From the NCBI RefSeq assembly GCF_030247195.1, contig NW_026683307.1, positions 35,378 through 99,377 of the forward strand: 64,000 nucleotides of DNA, in the 5' to 3' direction. The notes beneath the pieces were generated by a model that was not told the DNA's origin, searched no databases, and saw nothing but the letters and a program-made list of their open reading frames with translations. The position numbers and the translations under genes were made by a program. This document shows positions 33,224-44,330 of the stretch, piece by piece. The stretch's first letter is position 1. Each line of letters starts with the position of its first letter. The stretch is from Topomyia yanbarensis. Taxonomy: Eukaryota; Arthropoda; Insecta; Diptera; Culicidae.

Positions 33224-35311
33224 ATAATCCCAAACTGTTAAAATGTTTCTCATTATGCCCTAGACATATCTTCAATACTCTTTCATATTATTTAGCAGAA
33301 ACTACCGTTAAGGGTTCCAGTGTAAAATTAAAATACTCATAAAAGGAGTTGCTTGAATTTGGCTTGATTCATCTGCTAGACGGATTTTCATGTGAGGTTG
33401 AGAAATTGGACAAAAAAGTTGACAAAATCGGTGTCTGGTGAAATCAGATCTTCACTATAGCTGAAATAGTAATACAACTCAAACTAATGTTAAGAATAAT
33501 GCAAACGAACTTCATACTTCAAGATCAATAAAACATTCTTTACCGATTATGACCGATAGTTTCCCGATTCAATGATTCATATTCACAATTTTCATTCGCC
33601 CGAATAATCCATATGTACTTTCGTAGTCCACTTTTCCAGATATTTCGTTAGACTCGCCCTTTTTAAAACTTTTAAACTATCTGCCAGGGCCGGCAGAATA
33701 CGTGGGTAGTATGGGTAGTACTACTCACTCGAAAATTGTCAAGGAGGGAATTACCCACTCGAAAGTTTAGATCAAACCAAAACCTGAAATTAACCACGTA
33801 TGCGGCACACAAAATGCATTCTCGATGGGCACCAATTTCATATTTTTACAATACATTTTGACACATCTTCATCTTAAAATAAGAAGTTCAGATCGATATT
33901 AAAAAATGCAATTTTGTTCAGGCTAAAGGATGCAGTCAGAAATATTTTTTAAGACCAGATAGACAATTTGTAATTTTTTAACAAGAACAATTATTTGATT
34001 GGAAATTGAAACAAGGAGAAACACTAGTAGGCTTTTTATAAGGAAGATAAAACACATACACCAGAGGGATTAATTTCAACATCAGTAGAAAAGATCGTAG
34101 CAGAGGAGGTGAGGAGAGGGCGGACAACAATGCCAGAAACTTGCAGCATTTTGGCAAACAGAAGATCACTGACAGTACATCAAGAGCCGGATCGTCGGCT
34201 GCAGAGGTTAAAATATTCGCTCATTCTCGCGACAAGCAGTTTATCGCACAGCTTTTTCATCCTTAGTAGGCACGGACCCAACTTTTCATCTTTCAAGAAA
34301 TTGCGAGAATTTGCTGACAATGCAGTATGGAAGCGTGATAATTTCGCAGCTTCGAACCTCGTGATAAATTAAGTTCAAGAAAAACCATTAATATATTACA
34401 TTATAGAATTTATTTCCTCACATTATTGCAGTATTTTCATTCTAAGGATCTGTATCTACTCATTTTTGCGAATTTTCGCGAAACCATTAGTTATTCGGCA
34501 GTTTTACATTAGGCGCGAAAATATCATCTCATATTATACCGCGAAAAGATGAGATCCAATGATGTCTTGTCGAGAAAAGTTGGAGAGCAAACAATGTTAC
34601 ATCGTACGGTTGCTTTTTTATGGCTGGTCGAAGTAGGTGAAATATCGCCTTATTCTGTTCACGAATGCGAAAATTGTAAACTCTGGTCGGCTGGACTCCT
34701 TGAATACGCCGGGAACTCTTGGGATCAGATTTCCAGGTAGCTGTTAGCACGTCAAACAAAAGAGAAGAGATAAGTAAATTTGGATATCTACCGTGTTAAA
34801 AAACATGTATATGATAGACATATAGGAGAGATCGAGAATAACCAGAACATTTCGAACTGGAACGAGGCCGAAACGATTCATTTAACGGAGATCTGGCGCA
34901 AGAACACGCAAGTTTTGATTTGCATATTCAAATTTTAAGCTGGTTTAAGATCCTCCACCTTTCGGCTAATCTCTACTATGGATACGTAGTGGAAAACTCA
35001 AACTGTTTGTTTCAAAAAATATTTTAGTGTGTACCTGGAAATGGCACAATTATTTATTTATAATTTATCCTTATTATTTATTTTATAATTTATCCTCATT
35101 AGATTTAAACATTAGATCAGGATTTCAGCGCTCTGCCAAAGCTGACTTTTTTGTGTACGAACCAATCCGGCAAACAGTACACTACTTCATGAATAGAACA
35201 GTTCCACGGATATTCCAGATCTTCCGGAAGGCAATTATGTAGCCAAAAAAGCATGTGAAGGCCATAAGTACGAATTCATTCAAATGAGAACTCAAGATTC
35301 ACAAAAAACAC
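33224..35311. other. Unassigned AT-rich sequence
   Basis: No gene recognised. CAGGGCCGGC near 33685 resembles a hAT terminus but has no partner. The open frame at 34109-34372 shows no motif. Confidence 0.45.
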
Positions 35312-35393
35312 GTGGGGTGGCATTACGCATCTCGATTCGATCAAAATTCTATCGAATCGACCTTGTTTCGCATTATGTACACAGAAAACTTGC

Positions 35394-35610
35394 ATTACCT
35401 AGCAGTAGGTAATCTTAAATCTGTGCATCCTACTTCCTCCAACGAAAAACGAAAGAGAGGGAGTCCAAATTTACCCAAAAATAAGGAGATATTCCCCAAA
35501 GCCGACTAAACTTCATCCCATTAATTTTGAGTAAAAAAATCATTCCCTCTCCCTTGTTTTCCGGCAGTGAAATAAGGACAGCAAATTAAAATTACCTACT
35601 GGTAGGTAAT
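35394..35610. mobile_element. MITE candidate with self-complementary termini, 217 bp
   Basis: ATTACCTAGCAGTAGGTAAT (35394-35413) and ATTACCTACTGGTAGGTAAT (35591-35610) are each hairpins and are inverted copies of each other (19 of 20). Similarity continues inward (CTTAAATCTGTGC against TTTAATTTGCTGT). No coding region. Confidence 0.6.
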
Positions 35611-37114
35611 GGATTTTAAGTGTGTATTTCGAACCGAGCTCGAAAGTAAATTTTCGTTTGAGTTCGATCGAAGAAGTACTAGATTATCGAGAAGGTTTGG
35701 CATTATGGAACCATTGCTTTATTGCTGTCGACTGTCGTTCGAGATTATGATTTGTGTTTTTATTTCGGAATACTTAGAGGATATAAAATAACCAAAAGGT
35801 GTAAAAAGCTCCCACGTACTTTGAGCTACTTTATGTTATATCAATTTTCACCATAAGAACATACTTTTTTGTAAAAAGTAATACTAAATATTGATAGTAA
35901 ATTATCCTACACCAAGTAATAATTAAAGGTGTTGAAACAAATCCATGGAGCAAAGTGAAGACACATTGACTTGTCTAATCGCTATTCGATAGATGTATTG
36001 AATCACAATCATTCTTGATTTCAAAGTGGTGATTTACACAATTTTATATTCGAATTGATGGATTTGTTTCCTGCTATACCTCAATTGTTTTCAATATCAC
36101 AAGAATGTAGCCTTGAATTCAATGCCATACTGTGCGTTTTATACACCCAACGGATTCAAACAGAATTAAGTGTTATATCGTCATTTGTATTAAATGCATG
36201 AAAATACAAAATATTATCTTATATAGCAAAGAACTTTGAATCAAATTGGATTGCTAACAAATTTGAATGCATCAACCGATTAAAAATTATGCCATCTACA
36301 ATTTCTGGAAGCACTAAATTTTATAATATTCATTTTGATTGTGTTCTCCCTACCTCTAGTTGTGTGCTACATCTTTAACAAAATAATTAATTAACATGTA
36401 CACGGAAAACTTCGCAAACACGAAAACGAATTTTTGTCTTAACTATTTTAACTAAAAATAACAAAAAAGGGCAGTTTGTTCGCTATTATTATTTTCCAAA
36501 AAATTTGAAGCTAATATAAAAGCGGCTTCGAAGTTGTGTTGTTTTAAACAATTATTTGTGATACGTGAGTTTAGTTATTATATATGTTATTTAATCTAAG
36601 AATAATTGTGAATAACTCATTCTATAGATAATATATTCCATCATTCGCCTGATGTCCGAATAAGAGACACTACCAGCCAGGCATTTCGATGTTTCGGTGC
36701 TTCATCTTAAACAGCGAGATATATTAAAATTTTGTGGTAGGAAGTTCAAGAATACAGTTATACCAAACTAAAATAATGCCCAAGCATTGAAAGGAGGTGG
36801 TGAGGGTGAGTGACGTGAACAAATTATGAACATGTTTTGGTCAATTTCTTTACCACTATCACTATTTTTATTCTATGAATTTCACGCCCATCGTAAAAAA
36901 ACAAAACAAAGTGTAAACAAACGATTTTGTTTACACTAAAAAAAATTCTTAGGTGGAACGATAATTATCATACAATGAACGAAAACATTACTCGTTTTCT
37001 GCAACGAAGCTTTTTCGTGCATTATAAATAGTTCGTTTCGCTCATTTCACGAACTGAAAAAATTGCATCTCTATGAACGAAAAGTTGAGTAATGTTACAT
37101 ATTGAATGTACGGA
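35611..37114. other. Unassigned AT-rich sequence
   Basis: No gene recognised. An imperfect inverted pair, GAACGAAAACATTACTC (about 36977) and GAGTAATGTTAC (about 37090), suggests another small hairpin. Confidence 0.4.
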
Positions 37115-37985
37115 TCATTCCACGGCAGATTTACAACCACAATTTTAATTCCTTCCAAAAAAATTTCTTTCATTCTTAGCACAACATAATTGGCATCCAT
37201 TTTTTGTTTTGGCTTTTTTTTTCAAGTTATGAGTTTTTGAATTTTACGAATTGGACCATTTTTCAACCACTGATAACTCGGAAACTCTTCGTTGTACGGA
37301 AAAATGTATTAAATAATGAAAAGCGCGTTTACGCATGAGCTCACCAATAAAAATCTGATAAAGTTTTTTTGTTATTTATGTTATGAATGTTTTTGTCTGC
37401 AAATGTTAGAAGAAAATTTAAAAAAAAACATGTTTTTTATTCTATGACAACATTTATAATTATATTGAGAACTTTATTACTTTACGAAATATTTCGATTA
37501 AAGCTGGCCCATAACATGGCGTTTAATGCAAAATTGCCCCTTTTAATGTTATAATTGTAATATCTTGTTAAACATTTTCAGATCCACTGCAAAATTTTTA
37601 CACAGTATGTTTAACATGATTTTTATCATTTAAAGAAAAAATAAGCAAAAATAATTGATCCAATTTTTGAACAATTAATTTTTTTATAATAATTGCGGTA
37701 TATAGAAGTTGTAAAAAAAATCTCAATTTTTCCGGCAAGCTCATGCGTAAATGCAACTTTTTATATTCAATGTTTTTTTCCATGCATCAAATACTTTCCG
37801 ATCTATCAGCGATTGAAAAATGTTCAATTTTTCAAACTTCAAAAGTTAAAAGCTCATAAATTGAAGTAAATATTATATTCAGCCATAACAAAAATACCTG
37901 CTAAATATTTTTAGCTAAGGAATGCAAGAAAACAATTTGGAATGAACTAAAATTTTATTTGTGAATCTGACGTTGATTGGCTCGT
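37115..37985. mobile_element. Foldback element F, about 0.87 kb
   Basis: Left arm about 37115-37395 and right arm about 37690-37985 are imperfect inverted copies. Matching landmarks include TTTACGCATGAGCT (about 37329) against AGCTCATGCGTAAATG (about 37739), and CAGATTTACAACCACAATTTTAATT (about 37124) against the complement near 37950. The interior is AT-rich and noncoding. The ends are approximate. Confidence 0.7.
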
Positions 37986-38140
37986 ACGAAATGATTCGTT
38001 CTTTTCAATTGTTTTATATAGTATAAATATTTTTGGAAAGGGTAAATTTATGTTTCGTGCATAAAAGGAAAAAAATCGCATTTCCATATTACATCGGATA
38101 TTTTTGGATCGATGTTTGACAACATCGATTTTATTTCAAG

Positions 38141-38148
38141 GTGCTCAC
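38141..38148. repeat. 8-bp target-site duplication, left copy, foldback C1
   Basis: GTGCTCAC, identical to 39718-39725. Confidence 0.85.
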
Positions 38149-39717
38149 TAGAGTGGCTCGAAAGTTACATTTTTCAGCACAGCACTTTTTGAGTTCCTTT
38201 TGTGGTCCCAAATGCCTGTGAAAAGTTTGGGAGCGGTCGGTTGCTTCCCGGGTTTGCGCATTGCGTTTAAAGTTTGTATGGGATTTTATATGGGAAAATC
38301 AATTATTTTGCATTTACGTTAATAAAGATCGCTATTTCACTCAATATGAAAAACCAGGTTTATAAAACTATAATTCAAACCTTGGTTAACAACTTTGTCG
38401 AAACCGGTAACTAGCTACGAGTTTTCAAAAAATAGTTATAACGATTTTAAAACTTATGGTTCAATCCAAATGCAGAAATTAATTATTTCTTCCAACACTG
38501 TCAGTACACCACGACACCGATACTTTAAACTTGAACAAATGAGAATATATTCATCGCAGAGACTTGGTACCTTTGAATGAAATGTTCAGAATTACTTGCT
38601 GAATAACACAGACGTAGTCAGAAAATGAAAAGATGAGGGAGGGGGGAGGCTTGTGTACTCCCCAGTTCCCTTTTTAGATAGTTTAGTATAACATAAGGAG
38701 CACATCTTGAACGCAGGATTGTACCGTCGAATTAAAAATTAATCTTACGTGTTTGAGTGCTACTATTTAAGGGCTCTACTGTTATCTCTTTTAAAATGGT
38801 ACAACGGTTTATAAGTTTTACATATTTTAAAACCCTATTTCTTAGCCGTTCAGAGTCAGAATTTAAAAAAAAAATGCATATCCTTAGATTCCTTGAAGTC
38901 TCGGAATTGTTTTTATTGAAGTTTTCGTTTGAGAATCTAGGAACGAAACCTGGATAGTTACTTCAAACAAGCGTTTTTTGATGAAATTGAGTTAGGTTCA
39001 CGCAAAACAGAGGTGATCTTGGTGGACTAGCAATATACTTCAGGTTAGAACCCAACGCGATTTCCAGACCTGAGTTAGTTTTTGCATCAAGCAAAAGTAA
39101 CATAAATTTGTAGGTGTAAATCCTAAATATTGTAAATGTTTTTTCCCACAACAAAGATTGTAGTATGATTCATATTTGGGTCTATCAAAATATTAAGAAA
39201 GTTCAGTCGTTGACTTTTACAAGGACGTAATGATTCTTTGTCTTATACAAAACAATCTAAAAAGGGACTGGGGAGTACACAAGCCCCCCTCACCCCCGCT
39301 TCTTTTCATTTTCTGACTGCGATCTGACGTCGATGTCGGTGGTGCACCGGCAGTGTTGGAAAAACTAATCAATTTCTGCATTTGGATTTTACCATAAGTT
39401 TTGAAATCGTTATAACTATTTTTTGAAAAAGTTACGGTCTTCGGCAAAGTTGTTAACCAAGGTTTGAACTATAGTTTTATGTAGCTGGTTTTTCATTATC
39501 AGTGAAATAGGGATCTTTATTAATTAAAATGCAAAATAATTGATTTCCCCATATAAAATCCCATGCAAACTTTGAACGCAATGCGCAAACCCGGGAAGCA
39601 ACCAACCGCTACCAAATTTTGCACAGGCATTTGGGACCACAAAAGGAACTCAAAAAGTGCTGTGCCCGCTTGTTTAAATCATTTTGAAGTTTTCCCATAC
39701 AACCGCGAGCCACTCTA
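38149..39717. mobile_element. Foldback element C1, 1.57 kb, with perfect 8-bp target duplication
   Basis: It begins TAGAGTGGCTCG and ends CGAGCCACTCTA, between two copies of GTGCTCAC. Arms of about 500 to 550 bases (about 38149-38700 and 39230-39717) share phrases such as GCGCAAACCCGGGAAGCAACC, CCAACACTG and GTCAGAAAATGAAAAGA. The right arm lacks roughly 100 bases present in the left. The 8-bp duplication and TAGNG-type terminus fit a nonautonomous hAT element. The middle (38700-39230) is also found in C2. No transposase. Confidence 0.9.
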
Positions 39718-39725
39718 GTGCTCAC
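39718..39725. repeat. 8-bp target-site duplication, right copy, foldback C1
   Basis: GTGCTCAC, identical to 38141-38148. Confidence 0.85.
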
Positions 39726-40275
39726 TTCTATTGTATACTAGAAAAAAATGTTATATTTGCGAAACTTATCCGCATATATTTCGATAACAAGCAACTAAAA
39801 ACTAAATATATTAAAACAATTCCTATATTTTAGCAAAATTGGTTTAATGAAACTTATTCGTAGCAGAATTAAAAATATTTTTTCTCAGTGTATACTCTTA
39901 TTTGCGCTTGAACAGGTAGTCGAAATCTAGTACCGCAATCTAACAAGCTCGAACGCTTGGTCGAATGCGACACGTAATGCCGCAATTTAGTCGAAACGAC
40001 TTCAAAACGTTTCGAATTGAGTCACTCGAATCGAGATGCGGAATGCCACCCCTGGTTCTAACAGCAACTTTATGAATTGAGCAGCTCAGCGAATATTCCG
40101 GATTTTCCGGATAGTCACTATGTGCCAGAAAGGGTCAATTTTTCTCTTGGAACTACGAATTTTTGCCAATGCAACGTGAACAAATGTTTTCGAAAAAACT
40201 ATAGAATTCTAGAACTAGATTCATGAATTAGTCTGTTATACAGATGCTCCGGATCTTCCGGATGATTTTCACGTA
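39726..40275. other. Unassigned spacer
   Basis: Includes TCGA-rich sequence at 39915-40052 leading into the inverted terminus. No gene seen. Confidence 0.45.
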
Positions 40276-40448
40276 TTATTTTTTTTTTATTTCAATTATA
40301 GAGGTTTTAACCTTAAGGTCATTCGCCTCTTCGGGTTAGAAAAATCTCTTAGGAAAAATTTCTAACCCTATGTGCGGGGTCGGGACTCGAACCCAGGTGC
40401 GCTGCGTACAAGGCAATCGATTTACCAATACGCTACGCACACTCCCCC
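40276..40448 (-). mobile_element. tRNA-derived SINE with 9-bp target duplication
   Basis: Read on the minus strand: a tRNA-like head with an A box (TAGCGTATTGG) and a B box (GGTTCGAGTCC), a unique body (AGGCGAATGACCTTAAGGTT), then an A-rich tail at the 40276 side. TTTCACGTA lies at 40267-40275 and again at 40449-40457. RNA polymerase III boxes plus tail plus duplication define a LINE-mobilised SINE. I recall similar tRNA-related SINEs in mosquitoes but do not assign a family name. Confidence 0.88.
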
Positions 40449-40457
40449 TTTCACGTA

Positions 40458-40814
40458 ATATCTAGGGACAGCATTTGAATCAGAGTATCAATATTATTTT
40501 AGATGGGATTTATATTAGCTTTCAAGAATATTTCCAAACTTTGGGATCAGTTTCATTGAGGTGGTCAACATTGTCGCTCGTTCAGTATTTTGAGAAAAAC
40601 TGTCGTACCATTGAAATCGGCATCGGAATAGTAATGCGGAATATCCAAGATCAGTAGTATCATATACAAAACCGATATGTACATTCTCATTTGTTTTGTT
40701 TGTGTTTATTATTAGTATTCGGTCAATAAACCTGTGATTTATGATGGCTGTTCTGCATACATCTTTGTATGCCAAACATGGCCCCATTCGGCACCGATTC
40801 TCACTGGTCAACCA
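40458..40814. other. Unassigned spacer before foldback C2
   Basis: The minus-strand open frame at 40515-40898 runs across this spacer into the C2 arm and shows no motif. Confidence 0.45.
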
Positions 40815-42107
40815 GATTATAAACTTATGGTAAAATCCAAATCCAAAAGAAATTGAATACTTTTTCCAACACTGCCTGTGCACCACCGACATCGACATTA
40901 AAAACTTAAATAAATGAGAATATATTCATCGCCGAGGTACCAAGTACCTTTGAATGAACGAATTGCTGAATAACATGGACGTAGTCAGAAAATGAAAAGA
41001 AAATGGGGGGAGGCTTGTGTACTCCCCAGTCTCTTTTTAGATTGTTTTGTATAAGACAAAGAATCAATACGTTCTTGTAAATGTAAACGATCGATCTTCC
41101 TTAATATTTCGATAGACCCAAATATGAATCATACTACAATCTTTGTTGTGAAAATAACATTTACAATATTTGGGATTTACACCTACAAATTTAGATGTTG
41201 TTTTTGCTTGGGGCAAAAACTAACTCAGGTCTGGAAATCGCGTTGGGTTCTAACCTGAAGTAAATTTCTGGTTCGCCAACATCACATCTGTTTTGCGTGA
41301 ACCTAACTCAATTTCATAAAAAAAACGCTTGTTTGAAATAATTTTCCTGGTTTCGTTCCTAGATTCTCAAACGAAAACATAAATAGAAACAGTTCCGAGA
41401 CTTCAAGGAATCTAAGGATATGCATTTTTTGAAATTTTGACTCTGACTCTGAACGGCTAAGAAATAGAGTTTTAAAATATGTAAAACTTATAAACCGCTG
41501 TACCATTTTAAATGAGATAACAGTAGAGCCATTTAATATTAGCACTCAAACACGTAAGATTAATTTTTAATTCGGCGGTATAAACCTGCGTTGAATATGT
41601 GCTTCTTATGTTATACTAAACTTCTTTTCATTTTCTGACTACGTCTATGTTATTTAGAAATTCATTCTGAACATTTCATTCAAAGGAACCAAGTCTCTGC
41701 GATGAATATATTCTCATTTATTCAAGTTTAAAGTATCGGTGTCGTGGTGTACTGACAGTGTTGGAAGAAATAATTAATTTCTGTATTTGGATTGAACTAT
41801 AAGTTTTAAAACCGTTATAACTATTTTTTGAAAACTCGCAGCTAGTTACCGTCTTCGAGAAAGTTGTTAACCGAAGTTTGAATTATCGTTTTATAAAGCT
41901 AGTTTTTCATATTGAATGAAATAGCGATCTTTATGAACGTAAATGCAAAATAATTGATTTCCCCATATAAAATCCTATATAAACTTTTAACGCAATGCGC
42001 AAACCCGGGAAGCAACCGACCGCTCCCAAACTTTGCACAGGCATTTGGGACCATAAATGGAACTCAAAAAGTGCTGTGCTGAAAAATGTAATTTTTGAGC
42101 CACTCTA
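40815..42107. mobile_element. Foldback element C2, inverted and truncated copy of the C1 family
   Basis: Its right end (GAGCCACTCTA at 42097-42107) and right arm (about 41600-42107) are the complement of the C1 left arm. Its middle (41060-41600) is the complement of the C1 middle. Its left arm survives only from about 40815, lacking the outer 300 or so bases. It abuts the LINE copy at 42108 in the middle of a LINE sequence, so it inserted there or was joined there by deletion. Confidence 0.85.
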
Positions 42108-42886
42108 TTGGACATGGCCTGAAGGAAGTCACGACCTTCATCCATCCACTTTAACCAAGGTTTGTTGATACCCTTTGGAATTCCTAAACTTCCATTGATC
42201 CACGAAATTTGCCAATTTTGGAGTGTCCTCTGACATTAAATATTGAAAAACTCGATGAAGCTACTCGATCTTTCATATAAATATCACCTTCCAATGTCTA
42301 AGTGTTCGCCTTCTCATCACCATTCTAATCTAAGTGTTCCCTTTTTCATTACCCGGAATGGATCAGTGTGAAAAAAATCAAACTAATAGGTGTTCCTGGT
42401 AATTTTGAAAGATTTTTCAGATAAAGCACTCAGGAGTTCCCATATTTTTCCCAGGAATAGCAAGGCGTGCTTTCCATGCTCCATCGAACGGAGCGCCTGA
42501 TTACGTTAATATACAGTATTATCATTTCATCGCGAAACGTCTGTTGTTTGAATGTGGATCTATGTGGATCTAACTTTAGGGCCCCATTATTTACAACGAC
42601 GGCAGCTAATGGCCCGCGGTACAAAAAGGCGAATAGGTAGACGAGTCCCGTTTTACTCCTCGATTGTTGCTAAACGCAATTGCTTGGATACCACAATTTC
42701 CACTGCCTGAAGCGAAAGGTTCTGAAAGGAGCCAGCCCCGTATTTCGCAAGTAAGCCCCTCTCGGAGACTACCCCATGAATCTCTACTTCCCGGGAGGGT
42801 ACGTAGACAAAATATTTCTTATAAATCGATTATTTTAAATGGCTTGTCTTTTGACCGGAAGTAGATCATCCAGTGGCCGGTTGTAT

Positions 42887-42888
42887 TA
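42887..42888. repeat. TA target duplication, left, of the DD37E element
   Basis: TA directly before ACGTATG; the partner is at 44187-44188. Confidence 0.75.
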
Positions 42889-44186
42889 ACGTATGTGGAA
42901 TGAAATTTGGACAAAATTCAAAAGGCAATTTTTTGCAGAACAAACTTTATTGAATTTTCTCTCTATACGCAAACATTTGTCAGCTTATTACCTTAATGTA
43001 AAAAAATGGCGCCCATTCGAGCAGCTTTGCAACTGTTTGCGGGAACTTTTTCCATGGCAGTCGAAAAAGTCGATGTTGGCATTTCCTTGATTTCTTTCTT
43101 AATTTTGGTTATCAGATGTTTGTTTTCGGACGAAAATGGTTGTCATATACTCTCCGTTTCAAATTAGCCCAGAAATCCTCAATAGAACGCAGTTGTGGTA
43201 TATTTGGAGGGTTATCAGTTTTTTGAATGGAAGGTATGCCATACTCCTTCATTGCGTCCAAAGTTTTCTTGGCGTAATGGCTAGATGGCAGATCAGGCCA
43301 AAATACAATATTCTTGTGTTTGTGCTTCCGGTTGATGAAATCAACAACTTTTGGTAAGTAAAACTTTATATACCTATCGGCATTGACGGCTAAACCCGAT
43401 TCGAAAAATATCGGCTCCGACATTCCAAGCAGGCTGATTGCAAGCCACATTAGAACCTTTTTTGGAAGTTTTGTGTGCTCTACATGCTTTACTTGATCAG
43501 TTACGCCCTCATTTGCTTCGTAATAATGATGACCTTGCCACTTATTTCCATCCAAAGTGAAATATGTTTCATCATCCAAATCATGCAAATTACATCATTT
43601 TTTGCGAAGAAAACTTTTTGAACCAGCGAATTCAAACGATGTTTCTGTGTAATTTCTTGCTCCTTAGAAAGCGCTGGTATAATTTTTCTCGATCTTTTCC
43701 TTATTCCCATTGCGGCTAAATAAGTTTTCACTGATTTCTTATCACAATTATACTTTCTGCCCAGTTCTCTGTATGATTTTGCAACTTTGTTGACAGTTGC
43801 TTTTTTCAGTTGATGTCTTACCTTAGGATCCCTTAAGCTGCATGATTTTCCAGAACCAGACATTCTGGCAGTAGTTTTTCGATTTTGGTATGTTGACAGA
43901 ATGTTATAAATAGTAATGCGACTTATTCCAGCTGCGATGAAATGATTGACCACCCTTGGTTTGGTCCACTCAGGATGGTTATCAAAAAAAAATACAAATA
44001 TTTACTCGTCGTTGTTCCTTGTTCGCTGCCATTTTGTTTACAAGGTATCTCCTAGCGGGTCAAAATCAACACTGGATGTTAAAAATATGCGTGCCTCGAG
44101 TATGACGTTTAGTATGATGCATTGCACAGGGTTGCAATTTTTTTTTAAATGCTGGAAGGGTTGTCCAAATTTCATTCCGCATACGT
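42889..44186 (-). mobile_element. Tc1/mariner-type DNA transposon (DD37E group), 1.3 kb
   Basis: TA on both sides and 26-base termini starting ACGTATG(T/C)GGAATGAAAT, one mismatch. It carries one broken transposase gene on the minus strand. The catalytic spacing D-37 residues-E matches the mosquito ITmD37E group; the family name is an inference from that spacing and the element size. It lies inside ORF1 of LINE copy C, with LINE sequence on both sides. Confidence 0.9.
43112..44032 (-). pseudogene. DD37E mariner-type transposase, two frameshifts
   Basis: It would cut and paste the element by binding its termini and using a DDE active site. The start codon is at 44030-44032 (MAANKEQRRVNIC). 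A helix-turn-helix DNA-binding half follows (ISRITIYNILSTYQNRKT; SYRELGRKYNCDKKSVKTYL). Catalytic residues are DDETYF (about 43580), FWPDLPSSHYA (about 43270) and RSIEDFWANLKRRVY (about 43150). The last two acidic residues are 37 residues apart. Frame changes occur in a T/A run near 43983 and near 43590. The stop is at 43112. Size is about 305 residues, normal for the group. Both halves are otherwise open, so inactivation is fairly recent. Confidence 0.88.
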
Positions 44187-44330
44187 TAGATGGACATGGT
44201 TTGTATTGAAAGGAGACATCGGCATTGTCGAGCTCAGGATCGCTTCACGGTACATATATGCATACGTTTGAAGTTGGCTGAAAGCCTTCATGTATCAACC
44301 AGTAAATTGCTCAAGGAAGCACTATATTGA

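Larger units (their letters stand above)
35312..40052. repeat. Matched inverted termini 4.7 kb apart
   Basis: GGGGTGGCATTACGCATCTC, continuing GATTCGA, at 35312-35341 is matched on the other strand at about 40026-40052 with one mismatch in 27 bases (A against C). The two could be the ends of one large nonautonomous element that later received foldbacks F and C1, or the ends of two separate small elements of one family. Beyond the 27 bases both sides stay rich in TCGAATCGA/TTTCG phrases but do not align well. The flanks give no clear target duplication. Confidence 0.55.
42108..44330 (-). mobile_element. LINE family 1 copy C, internally deleted and interrupted by a DD37E element
   Basis: On the minus strand: the ORF1 N-terminal region (about 44330-44189, QYKPCPSTTGHWMIYF against KQYPEGSSGPWVVYF), then the DD37E element, then more ORF1 (42887 to about 42600, EIHGVVSERGLLAKYGAG and RLPIRLFVP). 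It then jumps directly to the RNase H part of ORF2 (about 42500-42110, LRSMEHGKHALLFLGKI, then DVGRDF). About 3.9 kb of ORF1 and ORF2 are missing at the jump near 42600. It is non-functional. Confidence 0.8.

Noticed and set aside
33685..33800. CAGGGCCGGC phrase as a hAT terminus
   Set aside because: No inverted partner or 8-bp duplication found nearby; a single short end is not enough.
40515..40898. 127-codon minus-strand open frame
   Set aside because: It crosses from spacer into a foldback arm and has no recognisable domain.
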